DNA of 64,000 nucleotides. It comes from Oceanobacillus caeni (GTDB lineage Bacteria > Bacillota > Bacilli > Bacillales > Amphibacillaceae). Shown here piece by piece: positions 1-8,137 of the stretch. A program made the translations under genes and the position numbers. The notes under the pieces were generated by a model, which was given only the letters and a program-made list of their open reading frames with translations, searched no databases and was not told the DNA's origin. Location: the NCBI RefSeq assembly GCF_019037185.1, contig NZ_JAHHXM010000006.1, forward strand, positions 78,254-142,253, read 5' to 3'. Positions within the stretch are counted from its first letter, which is position 1. Every line of letters begins with the position of its first letter.

Positions 1-482
1 ATTTTACGAAGGCGAGATACAATTTCATCTTTTTCAGGCGTTTTAAAGAAATCATGGTTCGACATGACTACATATACACCATTTTCTTTTGCAGTTGAAA
101 GAAGGTTTTTGACATTCTCCTCTTTAGAAAATAACTCAATATCTAAAAGGTCAATATCTTTTGTTAAAATTGCTGCACGATTAAGTTCTACGTAAAAATC
201 ATCACTTATTTCTTTATTACCACCTTCTCTATGAGTTCGAAAAGTGAAAAGAAGAAGTTCGTCTGTGTAAATATTCCTTAATTCAGTAATTAACCTTTTT
301 ACCTCTTCTAAATTTTCAACTTCCTCGTACATATCAACGCGCCATTCAACTACATCCGGTTTAAGATCTTTTACAATTAATGCTTCTTTTAAAATTTGTT
401 CTTTCGTAGATCCAACCAAAGGAACAATTATTTTAGGAACCCCTTCCCCAATAGTAAGATTTTTGACTTGTAATGTAGACAT
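1..482 (-). CDS. type I 3-dehydroquinate dehydratase paralogue, partial
   Basis: The gene runs off the left edge, so about 160 N-terminal residues are visible. It reads MSTLQVKNLTIGEGVPKI and contains VVEWRVD (substrate-binding Glu/Arg), FTFRTHREGG and SNHDF (catalytic His), all hallmarks of the AroD Schiff-base class. It is clearly paralogous to the complete aroD at 5254-6018. The start ATG follows a weak AAGGGTGA ribosome site. It lies 110 bp downstream of the MFS gene on the same strand, so the two are probably co-transcribed. Because a second full aroD exists, this copy is likely catabolic (quinate/shikimate-type use); that role is inferred. Confidence 0.85.
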   Translation of the reverse strand, partial: MSTLQVKNLTIGEGVPKIIVPLVGSTKEQILKEALIVKDLKPDVVEWRVDMYEEVENLEEVKRLITELRNIYTDELLLFTFRTHREGGNKEISDDFYVELNRAAILTKDIDLLDIELFSKEENVKNLLSTAKENGVYVVMSNHDFFKTPEKDEIVSRLRK

Positions 483-582
483 AATTAAATCACCCTTTAA
501 CGTAAATTTATATAGACATTTATTATTTAATTTACAATTGTGTCCCATTTGAATTTCAATGTTTTCTCAACTAATGCAATAC

Positions 583-596
583 TTAGATCGATCTAA
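583..596. promoter_or_regulatory. palindromic operator, probable LacI-family site
   Basis: TTAGATCGATCTAA is a perfect 14-bp palindrome with a central CG, the layout typical of LacI-family operators. It overlaps the stop codon of the MFS gene and lies about 100 bp upstream of the dehydroquinase paralogue. The same core occurs in the 20-bp palindrome at 3611-3630. Binding by the regulator at 2270-3277 is inferred. Confidence 0.6.
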
Positions 597-1933
597 CTCT
601 CAGGTAGTTCAATTCTTTTCACCTTTCCGATTACAAATATATAAGCGAAAGTAGCAATTAAGGCAACACCAGATACAAAAGCAAGCGCTGGGGTAAAAGA
701 ACCTGTACTATTAACAATGAAGCCTACAATTAATGGTGATAAAGCACCACCGACATTTGCAACAAAATATAATGATGAACTTGTTATCCCTACCATTCCT
801 TTTGGAGCAATATCAGATAAAAGAGCACCTGTAACCGTTGAGGCAATCCCTTGTCCTAAGAATGCTATGGACATAAAAACAATTACTAAATTAGCAGAAT
901 TTGTGAAATTCCCTCCAAGGATAGAACATGAAAGTAATAAGCCGATAATAATTGGAAGCTTCCGAGCCGTTCCTGTTGAAACCCCACGGTCGAGCATCCA
1001 ATCCGAGAATTTTCCTCCAAGAAGCGTACCAAGAATTGCGACAATATACGGAATACTTGCGTACCATCCTGTTTCTAGCATCGTTAATCCCTTTTCTTGG
1101 ATTAAATAAGTTGGAAACCAAGTCATAAAGAAAAACATTGTCGTCATAATTGAATACTGACCAATAAACATCCCCCAAATTTGACGATGCTTTAACAATT
1201 GTCCGATTCTTTTCCAGGAGAATGGCTGTTGATCTTCAGATCCAATCATTCCTCCACCATTAACAATGTAATCTTTTTCTTCTTTGGAAAGCTTCTTATG
1301 TTCTTTTGGGTTACGATAAAAGATATGCCAGATCGCAGCAATCAAGAAACCAACGATTCCTGCACCATAAAATAGAACTTTCCAGTTAAATGTTACGATA
1401 ATCCATGTTATAACTGGGGTCATAAAGGCTAGCCCAATATATTGAGTTCCAGTATAAAAACCTACAGCTGTAGCACGCTCTTTCTTTGGAAACCATTCTG
1501 CAACACACCATGCATTAGTAGGAATCGAGGGAGATTCACCAGCACCAAGCCCCAATCGATAAATTAATAAGGTACCAACATTTTTTGCCGTTCCAATGAG
1601 GAAGGTAAAAGCAGACCAAATAATAAGCGAATAAGCATATACTCTCCGTGGTCCAAATTTATCTAAAAAATAACCACTAAATAGTATTGCAACTGTATAA
1701 CTCCAACCAAAAGCAGAAAATACGATTCCCATTGCAGCAGCATCAATTTGTAAATCACTTTGTATAGCTGGAGCAGCAAGTGATATGATTGCTCGGTCAA
1801 TATAATTAATCGCAGTAACTAAACATATCAAAAAGAGAATAAACCAGCGAACTTTCATTTTCTTTCCTTTTTTTAATAAATTATCTGGAAGTCTATCTGT
1901 TCCAACTTCTTTTTGTCTAACTGCATTACCCAT
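593..1933 (-). CDS. MFS transporter, anion:cation symporter (ACS) type
   Basis: A 446-residue major facilitator with about 12 hydrophobic segments. The first transmembrane segment holds NYIDRAIISLAAP, followed by the loop motif GYFLDKFGPRR (motif A) and RLGLGAGESPSIPTNAW, typical of the ACS subfamily that takes up hexuronates, galactonate, glucarate and related organic acids. The first ATG has a strong AAAAGGGGG ribosome site; a second ATG (MKVRW) with GGAAAG is possible. Substrate cannot be read from sequence. Its position before a dehydroquinase and near an isomerase-fold enzyme suggests a quinate/shikimate-like or sugar-acid substrate. A cre lies 65 bp upstream, so catabolite repression is likely. 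Confidence 0.85.
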   Translation of the reverse strand: MGNAVRQKEVGTDRLPDNLLKKGKKMKVRWFILFLICLVTAINYIDRAIISLAAPAIQSDLQIDAAAMGIVFSAFGWSYTVAILFSGYFLDKFGPRRVYAYSLIIWSAFTFLIGTAKNVGTLLIYRLGLGAGESPSIPTNAWCVAEWFPKKERATAVGFYTGTQYIGLAFMTPVITWIIVTFNWKVLFYGAGIVGFLIAAIWHIFYRNPKEHKKLSKEEKDYIVNGGGMIGSEDQQPFSWKRIGQLLKHRQIWGMFIGQYSIMTTMFFFMTWFPTYLIQEKGLTMLETGWYASIPYIVAILGTLLGGKFSDWMLDRGVSTGTARKLPIIIGLLLSCSILGGNFTNSANLVIVFMSIAFLGQGIASTVTGALLSDIAPKGMVGITSSSLYFVANVGGALSPLIVGFIVNSTGSFTPALAFVSGVALIATFAYIFVIGKVKRIELPES

Positions 1934-1997
1934 AAATTTCCCCCTTTTCTGTGCAATTGTTTAATAGCGTTCATGACACATTCATTGTACCGCTCTA

Positions 1998-2011
1998 GGA
2001 AAGCGATTACA
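1998..2011. promoter_or_regulatory. cre (CcpA) site upstream of MFS gene
   Basis: GGAAAGCGATTACA matches the cre consensus TGWAANCGNTNWCA at 13 of 14 positions. It lies in the divergent region between the MFS gene and the LacI-type regulator, about 65 bp before the MFS start, consistent with carbon catabolite repression. Confidence 0.65.
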
Positions 2012-2269
2012 TTTCAATCGAACAAAGTAAATTATATCAACAGTAAATAATTTTGGCAATAAAAATGCAGAAAAAAATGAATAGTATATAATATAACTCC
2101 TATTCTAAACTACTCTATTTATCTGATATATCACTATACTATCATCTTTATTAACATTGATTTTTATATAAATGAATTGTAGTATAAATAAAATGAAGAT
2201 ATTTTTTTAAAAAATTAAGTAGCTTCATAGTAATACTTAGTTAACTATTAATATAAAATAGGTGAAGAA

Positions 2270-3277
2270 ATGAGTACAAAAAAAAGACATCGAGTCACAC
2301 TTATGCAAGTGGCCGAGCATGCTGGTGTTTCCAGAGCAACCGCATCCCTAGTCGCACGTAAAAGCCCAAAAATTTCAAAGGATACCCGGGAAAAAGTTCT
2401 AGCTTCTATGTCTGAATTAGGGTATGTTTATGATCGTGTAGCTGCCAATCTTCGTTCACAAACCTCAACCACCATTGGTATTATCATTACGGATGTTGCA
2501 AATACGTTTTATTCCGAACTTTTATTAGGTGTCCATGAGGAATTGGAAAGACATGGATATACTGTCTTTTTAGGTACTACTTTTGATTCAGTAGATAATC
2601 AGGAGCGTCTCATTTCTACCATGCTTGAACATAGGGTGGGAGGAATTATTTTATGTCCAGTTTCTAGTACTTCTACTGAGACAGTTAATCGAATTAAAAC
2701 ATTAGATATCCCTTTAGTACTTGCTGTTAGGGAACTTCCCAACCTCGATTTTGATTACGTTGGCCTTGATTATACGCAAGGCGCACAAATGGGTGTGGAG
2801 TACCTAATCAAAAAAGGGCATAAACGAATTGCCTTTTTAGGAGGTCGTCCGCAATCTTCTACCTGGCATCAACGAATAAAGGGATTTTATCAGGCTCATG
2901 AAATTGCTGGATTGACAGTTGATCCATCTTTAATCATAGATAGCCCCCCAACAAGAGAAGGTGGGACTGAGGGGGTTAAAAATATAATTCAGCACCCAAA
3001 CCCACCTACTGCAATATTCTGTTTTAGTGATCTTATTGCCTTTGGCGCCATAATTGGGTTAAGAAAAGCGGGCATAACACCTGGGGAAGAAATGGATATC
3101 GTTGGGTTTGATAATGTTCCGGAGACAGAAATCTCATATCCACCTTTAACAACGATTTCTTCTTTTTCAAAACAAACCGGAATGCAGGCAGCAAAACTAC
3201 TTCATGAAAGAATTAAAGACAACCAAAAAGAAACGCAAAAAATAATTTTAAAACCCGAAATTGTAATCCGTGATTGA
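2270..3277 (+). CDS. LacI-family transcriptional regulator
   Basis: 335 residues. N-terminal helix-turn-helix (VTLMQVAEHAGVSRATASLV), hinge helix with AANLRS whose Leu would wedge into a central CpG, then a periplasmic-binding-protein-like effector domain (TIGIIITDVANTFYSELL to the C terminus). ATG follows AGGTGAAG. It is divergent from the MFS gene and precedes the isomerase-fold gene. The two palindromic sites at 583-596 and 3611-3630 are the obvious candidate operators. Effector unknown. Confidence 0.9.
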   Translation: MSTKKRHRVTLMQVAEHAGVSRATASLVARKSPKISKDTREKVLASMSELGYVYDRVAANLRSQTSTTIGIIITDVANTFYSELLLGVHEELERHGYTVFLGTTFDSVDNQERLISTMLEHRVGGIILCPVSSTSTETVNRIKTLDIPLVLAVRELPNLDFDYVGLDYTQGAQMGVEYLIKKGHKRIAFLGGRPQSSTWHQRIKGFYQAHEIAGLTVDPSLIIDSPPTREGGTEGVKNIIQHPNPPTAIFCFSDLIAFGAIIGLRKAGITPGEEMDIVGFDNVPETEISYPPLTTISSFSKQTGMQAAKLLHERIKDNQKETQKIILKPEIVIRD

Positions 3278-3286
3278 TCATGAATA

Positions 3287-3325
3287 TTCAATAATAATGC
3301 GAGTATAATCCGCATTATTATTGAA
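3287..3325 (+). terminator. strong hairpin after LacI-type regulator
   Basis: A perfect 15-bp inverted repeat (TTCAATAATAATGCG / CGCATTATTATTGAA) with a 9-nt loop begins 10 bp after the stop codon. No clear T-run follows, so termination is likely but not certain. Confidence 0.6.
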
Positions 3326-3568
3326 TGCTAAATGATTAGGAATTTCCAGCATAAAGAATCTGATTGAATCTAACAGTGGCTCACACTTTTAATTAATCAT
3401 TTTATTTACTCCTCAGTGTAATGTACTTTCTAAAAATAAAATCCTGTTTAAATTAGGGCCTCAGTGCAAGAATAATCCAATTAAAATGCAGCAAAAGTTA
3501 GACTGTCCTAACTTCTGTTTGTTGTGCTTTTTCACAACTATTTGTCCAAGTAATACCGCGATTGTCTT

Positions 3569-3597
3569 TTGACATTTATTAATTCATTACTTATAAT
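3569..3597 (+). promoter_or_regulatory. sigma-A promoter of isomerase-fold gene
   Basis: Consensus TTGACA (3569-3574) and TATAAT (3592-3597) with a 17-bp spacer. The predicted start near 3604 puts the operator at 3611-3630 at about +8 to +27. The stretch 3326-3568 holds no gene that I can support. Confidence 0.85.
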
Positions 3598-3610
3598 CGA
3601 ATAGTAACAT

Positions 3611-3630
3611 TTGTTAGATCGATCTAACAA
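3611..3630. promoter_or_regulatory. 20-bp palindromic operator
   Basis: TTGTTAGATCGATCTAACAA is a perfect 20-bp palindrome just downstream of the promoter at 3569-3597. It shares its 14-bp core with 583-596. The location fits repression by blocking initiation or elongation by the neighbouring LacI-type protein. Confidence 0.75.
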
Positions 3631-3707
3631 GGAGGGGTTCTTTTTTTATATTTTTTCTTTTATAGAAACTTATATTTATAGAATGCTATTTTTCAATCAC
3701 CTATAAT

Positions 3708-3721
3708 TGAAAGCGTTTTTA
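3708..3721. promoter_or_regulatory. cre site before isomerase-fold gene
   Basis: TGAAAGCGTTTTTA matches the cre consensus at 13 of 14 positions. It lies between the operator and the coding start, a roadblock position for CcpA. Confidence 0.6.
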
Positions 3722-3766
3722 ATCAAAGGCTAAATTCATTTTTAAGATTAATGGGGAGGAATTAAG

Positions 3767-4615
3767 ATGAAGAATGAAGAAAGAAAATACTCATTGGCAT
3801 ACCTTACAGTTGGTGGCTGTTCTCCAGAAGAAATGACCTATATTGCATCACGTGCAGGTTATGATTATGTTAGTTATCGCCTAATTAGTATGAATTTACC
3901 CGGTGAGCCAAATTTTGACCTTACTAAAGATAAACAGCTATTTAATAATACTAAACAAGCATTAAATAATACGGGGCTTGAGCTTTTAGATATTGAATTA
4001 GCACGAATTGATGATGAACATGATCCAAAAAGTTATGAACCAGCGATGGAGGTTGCCGCTGAACTTGGTGGACGTCATGTATTAAGTAGTATATGGACGG
4101 ATAACTATGATCTGTATATAGAGCGTTTCGCTCAAGTTTGTGATCTTGCCAAACAATATGGATTAACCGTTGATTTAGAATATGTACCAATTGCTAGTGT
4201 TACTAATTTAGAAGGCGCAAAAAATGTGCTAAACACAGTTAAAAGAGACAACGCTGGATTATTAATTGACATCCACCATTTCCATCGTGCTGGAGATAAC
4301 CCAGAAGAATTAGCAAAATTACCAAAAGAATGGTTTAACTTTATTCACCTATGTAATGCCGTTAAAGATATCCCTCAAAAGAAAGAGGATATGATTCGAA
4401 TTCTCCGTGAGGAACGTTCCTACCTTGGAGAAGGTGGGATTGATGTAAAATCTATCGTTGACGCAATGCCTAATGTACCTTTCTCCATCGAATCACCTAA
4501 TCTAGCGAATGTTAAAAAGTACGGAGTAGACGAACATGCTAGACGCTCGCTTGAAGCTGCTAAGAACTATTTTAGTAAAAGAGAGTCATCAAAGGAAGAG
4601 TCAGTTAAAATGTAA
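3767..4615 (+). CDS. sugar phosphate isomerase/epimerase-fold enzyme (xylose isomerase-like TIM barrel)
   Basis: 282 residues. The metal-site residues of this superfamily are visible in order: Glu in VDLEYVP, Asp/His in LLIDIHHFHRAG, His in FIHLCNA and Glu in FSIESPN. The family includes sugar epimerases, inosose dehydratase and 3-dehydroshikimate dehydratases of the AsbF/QuiC kind. The nearby dehydroquinase paralogue and MFS carrier make 3-dehydroshikimate dehydratase an attractive guess, but sequence alone does not settle the reaction. ATG follows GGGGAGGAATTAAG. It has its own promoter with an operator and a cre. Confidence 0.8.
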   Translation: MKNEERKYSLAYLTVGGCSPEEMTYIASRAGYDYVSYRLISMNLPGEPNFDLTKDKQLFNNTKQALNNTGLELLDIELARIDDEHDPKSYEPAMEVAAELGGRHVLSSIWTDNYDLYIERFAQVCDLAKQYGLTVDLEYVPIASVTNLEGAKNVLNTVKRDNAGLLIDIHHFHRAGDNPEELAKLPKEWFNFIHLCNAVKDIPQKKEDMIRILREERSYLGEGGIDVKSIVDAMPNVPFSIESPNLANVKKYGVDEHARRSLEAAKNYFSKRESSKEESVKM

Positions 4616-4755
4616 TCACATCCAACCAAGTACCCCAATCATTAGGGCTTAGTAATTTATTCTAGAGTAAAGATGAATTTATTCAAAAAAGGCTCAGCAT
4701 TCGCGAGGCCACTGAAAATCTTATAGTTTTTCAGTTGTTTCTAATATTCGTATCG

Positions 4756-4803
4756 AAAAAAGCGACTTTAACATTCCATTAATGAATTTAAAGTCGCCTT
4801 TTT
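4756..4803. terminator. bidirectional terminator
   Basis: An AAAAAGCGACTTTAA stem pairs with TTAAAGTCGC followed by CTTTTT, giving A/T tracts on both sides. It separates the convergent isomerase-fold and thioredoxin-fold genes. A smaller hairpin (ACTGAAAA / TTTTTCAGT) precedes it near 4711-4735. Confidence 0.75.
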
Positions 4804-4895
4804 ATAGATATGTGGATAAATACGACTACAAATTGTATTACTAAATTTTATAGTCGTATACCCTTTTATATTATTGTTTAAAATAACACTAGCAA

Positions 4896-5162
4896 TCACC
4901 TATTTCCAACGTCCTCTTCATGTTCTTCTTTTAATAATCTTTTTACAGAATCATAATTAATTTCCTCACAATTCAATTGTTTTCCGTTTACTTCGATAAC
5001 TGGAATTAATAATTGGTACTTTTCTAACCAATCGTCATTTGAGTATATATCACGCATTTCTAACTCATAAGGGTAATCTCTTTTGAATGTGGACAGGAGT
5101 GCTTCTGCATCCACACATAAAGAACAATTCTCCTTCGTATAAAAGTTAATATGTAACATCAT
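4896..5162 (-). CDS. glutaredoxin/thioredoxin-fold protein
   Basis: 88 residues. MMLHINFYTKENCSLC starts with a beta strand and a CSLC redox motif (CxxC) at about residue 13, followed by IPVIEVNGKQL, the cis-Pro loop of glutaredoxin-like folds (DUF836 type). RBS AAGGAG. Probable thiol-disulfide exchange in the cytoplasm; partner unknown. Confidence 0.8.
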   Translation of the reverse strand: MMLHINFYTKENCSLCVDAEALLSTFKRDYPYELEMRDIYSNDDWLEKYQLLIPVIEVNGKQLNCEEINYDSVKRLLKEEHEEDVGNR

Positions 5163-5253
5163 TGTTTTCTCCTTCTATTAGTTGATGACGGTATATGTAA
5201 TTGTTCTCAATATTTCATGATTGTTCTACGGCAGTTTGAGTTCCATATTCGTC

Positions 5254-6018
5254 TTATAGAGCTTTATGTAATAAAGATAAAGTATTTTTTAATTCATTAA
5301 CAGCTACTTGTCCTGGTGCTGAGGCCTTCTTCGCCGCTCCAAATGTTAATGCTGAGCCAAATATTTCACCAGCCAAGCGAGAAATTACACCTTTTCCAGC
5401 CATTGACATCGTAATAATCGGGCGATCGGCATAATGTTCTTTCATTTCTCTTGTCGCATCCAATAATGTCAATACATCAGCCGTATTTTTCGGCATAACA
5501 GCAATTTTTGGAATATCCCCACCTAGCTCTTGCCCTTTTCGTAATCTGGCTACAATTTCCTCTTTATTTGGAGTTTTATGAAAATCATGATTGGAAATAA
5601 TCACATATACATTATGGTCATGAGCAACATCAATCAAATGTTTTACATCTTTTTCATCGTTAAACAATTCTACATCTATCATGTCCACTTGCCCGGTTTG
5701 AACCATTATACGATTTAATTCCATATAATAAGATGTACTAATTTCCTTTTGTCCGCCTTCTCTTAAACTACGAAACGTGAAAATGATAGGGGTTTGTGGC
5801 AATCGTTTTCGTATTTTCTTTAATGCCTCTTTTACTTGATTGATATCTTCAACTTGTTCAAAAAAGTCAACTCGCCATTCCACTACATCGGCCTCAAGAG
5901 TAGTAAGATACTTTGCCTCTTCTACTATTTTTTCAACGGTCTCTCCTACAATCGGTACGCAGATTTTCGGCATTCCTTCGCCTATAGTAATATTCTTCAC
6001 TTTAACTATAGTCATCAT
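5254..6018 (-). CDS. aroD: 3-dehydroquinate dehydratase, type I
   Basis: 254 residues, full length for the class. Converts 3-dehydroquinate to 3-dehydroshikimate by a Schiff-base mechanism. Visible residues: Glu47/Arg49 in VVEWRVD, His144 in ISNHDFH, Lys171 in PKIAVMPK (imine-forming) and the C-terminal GVISRLAGE and SAPGQ loops. RBS AAGGAGT. Likely the biosynthetic enzyme since aroK is close by, though the promoter-proximal paralogue at 1-482 could share the role. Confidence 0.93.
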   Translation of the reverse strand: MMTIVKVKNITIGEGMPKICVPIVGETVEKIVEEAKYLTTLEADVVEWRVDFFEQVEDINQVKEALKKIRKRLPQTPIIFTFRSLREGGQKEISTSYYMELNRIMVQTGQVDMIDVELFNDEKDVKHLIDVAHDHNVYVIISNHDFHKTPNKEEIVARLRKGQELGGDIPKIAVMPKNTADVLTLLDATREMKEHYADRPIITMSMAGKGVISRLAGEIFGSALTFGAAKKASAPGQVAVNELKNTLSLLHKAL

Positions 6019-6148
6019 TTGGGACTCCTTTTAGTTAGGTTTAATTGATTTTCTCGTTACACCAGTGCTAATCCTACTAAAAAATCTTTCTATTCAGTGA
6101 ATTGGATCCACATGTTTGAAATCCGTTTGAAAATCACCTTTTTCATAG

Positions 6149-6188
6149 TAAAATAGCAAGGGAAGAAAACATCTTTTATCCCTTGCTA
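6149..6188 (-). terminator. terminator of tRNA-Arg
   Basis: TAGCAAGGGA and TCCCTTGCTA form a 10-bp stem followed on the minus strand by a short T-run. It starts about 18 bp after the tRNA 3' end. Confidence 0.75.
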
Positions 6189-6205
6189 CACTTGACTTCA
6201 TCTAA

Positions 6206-6281
6206 CGCGCCCAGAGGGATTCGAACCCCCGACAAACCTGGTACCGGAAACCAGTGCTCTATCCAGCTGAGCTATGGGCGC
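6206..6281 (-). tRNA. tRNA-Arg (anticodon CCG)
   Basis: 76 nt with complete cloverleaf: acceptor GCGCCCA/TGGGCGC, D arm GCTC..GAGC, anticodon arm CTGGT-TTCCGGT-ACCAG, T loop TTCGAAT, discriminator G. Anticodon CCG reads CGG. CCA is not encoded. It is a single-gene unit with its own promoter and terminator. Confidence 0.95.
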
Positions 6282-6307
6282 ATAATATAAAATTGGACAC
6301 ATATATT

Positions 6308-6336
6308 ATTATAACCTTAACTTTTACTAGATTCAA
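6308..6336 (-). promoter_or_regulatory. sigma-A promoter of tRNA-Arg
   Basis: On the minus strand TTGAAT (-35) and TATAAT (-10) are separated by 17 bp, ending about 27 bp before the mature tRNA. Confidence 0.75.
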
Positions 6337-6398
6337 GTCTTTAATTAATCCATTTACATTGCCAAAAAACTTGACACCTAGTACCTATGTGACCTCTT

Positions 6399-6426
6399 TT
6401 ACAAAATTATGAATTTACATTATAAT
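6399..6426 (+). promoter_or_regulatory. promoter of aroK
   Basis: TTACAA and TATAAT with a 16-bp spacer, giving a short leader before the RBS at 6445-6453. Confidence 0.55.
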
Positions 6427-6459
6427 ATCCTTAACTTATCAAAGAGAAAGAGGATTAAA

Positions 6460-7020
6460 ATGGGATTAAATAATGTTTCTCTCAGAGAACAAAATATTGT
6501 GCTTATCGGATTTATGGGAGCAGGAAAAACAACAATCGGTAAAGCTGTTGCAAGAAAACTTTATCGCGATTTCATTGATATAGACGAAGAAATCGAAAAA
6601 CAATTCAACATGCCTACCTCCCAAATATTCCAGGTATTTGGGGAAAAAACATTCCGTGAAAAAGAAAAAGAAATCATTCAGGATTTTTGTAAAAATCAAA
6701 GACTCAAAATTATTTCACTTGGTGGTGGCGCATTTTTACAAGAAGAAATAAAAGAGACTTGCTTAGCTAATTCTATCGTATTCTACCTTTCGTTATCTTG
6801 GGAATCATGGAAAGAAAGAATCAGTATGATAATAGATAATCGACCGGTTCTTCAAGGAAAGAATTATGAAGAAATGAAAGAACTATTTGAAAAAAGACAG
6901 CCAATATACGAAGAACATCATTCCAAAGTAGCAACGGACAAGCAAAATGTCGAAGAAATAGCAGATTATATTGTATCCTCATTAAAAACAGCTTGGGATA
7001 TTTATGAACCAAATCGTTAA
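6460..7020 (+). CDS. aroK: shikimate kinase
   Basis: 186 residues from the ATG at 6460, which has a good AAAGAGG site; an upstream in-frame ATG lacks one. Phosphorylates shikimate with ATP. Motifs: P-loop IGFMGAGKTT, FIDIDEEIE (shikimate Asp), FREKEKE (Arg), SLGGGAF (GGG), DNRPVL (lid Arg). Slightly longer than the usual 165-175 residues. Stands alone between the tRNA and clpP. Confidence 0.92.
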   Translation: MGLNNVSLREQNIVLIGFMGAGKTTIGKAVARKLYRDFIDIDEEIEKQFNMPTSQIFQVFGEKTFREKEKEIIQDFCKNQRLKIISLGGGAFLQEEIKETCLANSIVFYLSLSWESWKERISMIIDNRPVLQGKNYEEMKELFEKRQPIYEEHHSKVATDKQNVEEIADYIVSSLKTAWDIYEPNR

Positions 7021-7093
7021 ATAAAATTTTAGGGAAAGAAAAGTAGAAATATACTTTCTTTTTTTTAGCGGGAAAGTATAACATCTTTCCCGT

Positions 7094-7310
7094 CTGGGGC
7101 TCCGATTACTCGCCCCACCTTAAAGAATTGCATAAGTGCAACTAAGGCATTCGCTAAAGCCTAGCGAATGCCAAGTTTTCTAATGAAGCCATAAAGAAAA
7201 CTTCCATCAGTGGTTTTTTCCTTCATCCCCCACTGATGGTTAGTCGCACTTATCGGACCTTTCTCCCACCTACCTTCTTTGTTCCCCGGAAGCTTGAGGT
7301 GGGATAATAG
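7094..7310. repeat. intergenic hairpin repeat, long composite copy
   Basis: Contains two modules: hairpin GGCATTCGCT/AGCGAATGCC (7146-7172) with an inverted GTGCAACTAA arm, and hairpin CCATCAGTGG/CCACTGATGG (7204-7239) followed by TTAGTCGCACTTAT. Related pieces occur near 8566, 21420, 23352, 29699, 31117, 40759, 47814, 54519, 58675 and 63498. No coding potential that I can support. Confidence 0.8.
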
Positions 7311-7419
7311 TCAATAATGATAAAATGAAGGGATTTCAAACTTTCCAATGGTTTATTTGGTTTATTAAATAAAATTATGGGAAAAATGGAAAGTGTATCC
7401 AATTTGTCGAACGTTTTTG

Positions 7420-7436
7420 TTTGACCTTCATTGACC
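7420..7436. promoter_or_regulatory. CtsR operator of clpP
   Basis: TTTGACC-TTC-ATTGACC is a tandem heptad that matches the CtsR box (rc of RGTCAAANNNRGTCAAA) with one mismatch. It overlaps the -35 region of the clpP promoter, predicting heat-shock derepression. Confidence 0.8.
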
Positions 7437-7449
7437 ATTGAGCTATTAT
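7421..7449 (+). promoter_or_regulatory. sigma-A promoter of clpP
   Basis: TTGACC (7421-7426) and TATTAT (7444-7449) with a 17-bp spacer inside the CtsR-bound region. An alternative pair is TTGACC 7431-7436 with TATAAC 7455-7460. Confidence 0.6.
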
Positions 7450-7498
7450 GGAAATATAACATTTTGGCTAAACTATTGTTATTAAGGGAGGATTTACT

Positions 7499-8089
7499 AT
7501 GAATTTAGTACCTACAGTTATTGAACAAACTAATCGTGGTGAACGTGCATATGATATTTACTCACGCTTATTGAAAGACCGTATCATTTTACTTGGAAGC
7601 GGAATCGATGATAATGTGTCAAACTCCATTGTTGCACAATTATTATTCTTAGAAGCTGAAGATCCAGAGAAAGATATTTCATTATATATTAACTCACCAG
7701 GTGGTTCTATTACTGCTGGGATGGCAATTTATGATACGATGAACTTTATTAAACCAGATGTATCCACTATCTGTATTGGAATGGCTGCTTCTATGGGAGC
7801 ATTCTTACTTGCAGCGGGGGAAAAAGGAAAACGATATGCCCTACCAAATAGTGAAATTATGATTCACCAACCATTAGGTGGAGCACAGGGGCAAGCAACC
7901 GACATTGAAATTCATGCAAGACGTATTATAGAAATCAAAAAACGCATGAACGAAATCCTTGCTGAGAAGACTGGACAGCCTCTAGAAGTAGTAGAACGTG
8001 ATACGGAACGTGATAACTTCTTGACTGCTCCACAATCCGTTGAATATGGATTAATTGACAAAATTCTAGAACGTCAATCAGAAAAATAA
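7499..8089 (+). CDS. clpP: ATP-dependent Clp protease proteolytic subunit
   Basis: 196 residues, standard length. Serine protease ring partner of ClpX/ClpC/ClpE. Catalytic Ser98 in GMAASMGA, His123 in MIHQPLGG and Asp in ERDTERDNF are present. RBS GGGAGG. Preceded by a CtsR box and followed by a strong terminator. Confidence 0.97.
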   Translation: MNLVPTVIEQTNRGERAYDIYSRLLKDRIILLGSGIDDNVSNSIVAQLLFLEAEDPEKDISLYINSPGGSITAGMAIYDTMNFIKPDVSTICIGMAASMGAFLLAAGEKGKRYALPNSEIMIHQPLGGAQGQATDIEIHARRIIEIKKRMNEILAEKTGQPLEVVERDTERDNFLTAPQSVEYGLIDKILERQSEK

Positions 8090-8097
8090 TAGATATA

Positions 8098-8131
8098 AAA
8101 ACTCCCTTTCAACTTTTCGAAAGGGAGTTTT
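8098..8131. terminator. bidirectional terminator between clpP and crh
   Basis: AAAACTCCCTTTC pairs with GAAAGGGAGTTTT around an 8-nt loop, with T-runs in both directions; it separates convergent genes. Confidence 0.9.
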
Positions 8132-8137
8132 TATATC

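Noticed and set aside
717..1109. Open frame antisense to the MFS gene
   Set aside because: Shadow of a real coding gene, no RBS or family features. The same holds for most short frames lying opposite or within the genes listed.
1934..2269. A third copy of the TTAGATCGATCTAA operator between the MFS and LacI-type genes
   Set aside because: I looked through the divergent region and found only the cre, not the palindrome.
6371..6376. TTGACA upstream of aroK as a -35
   Set aside because: No suitable -10 at 16-18 bp; the TTACAA/TATAAT pair further down fits better.
7250..7462. Open frame of 70 codons upstream of clpP
   Set aside because: It overlaps the repeat element and the clpP promoter/CtsR box and has no recognisable product.
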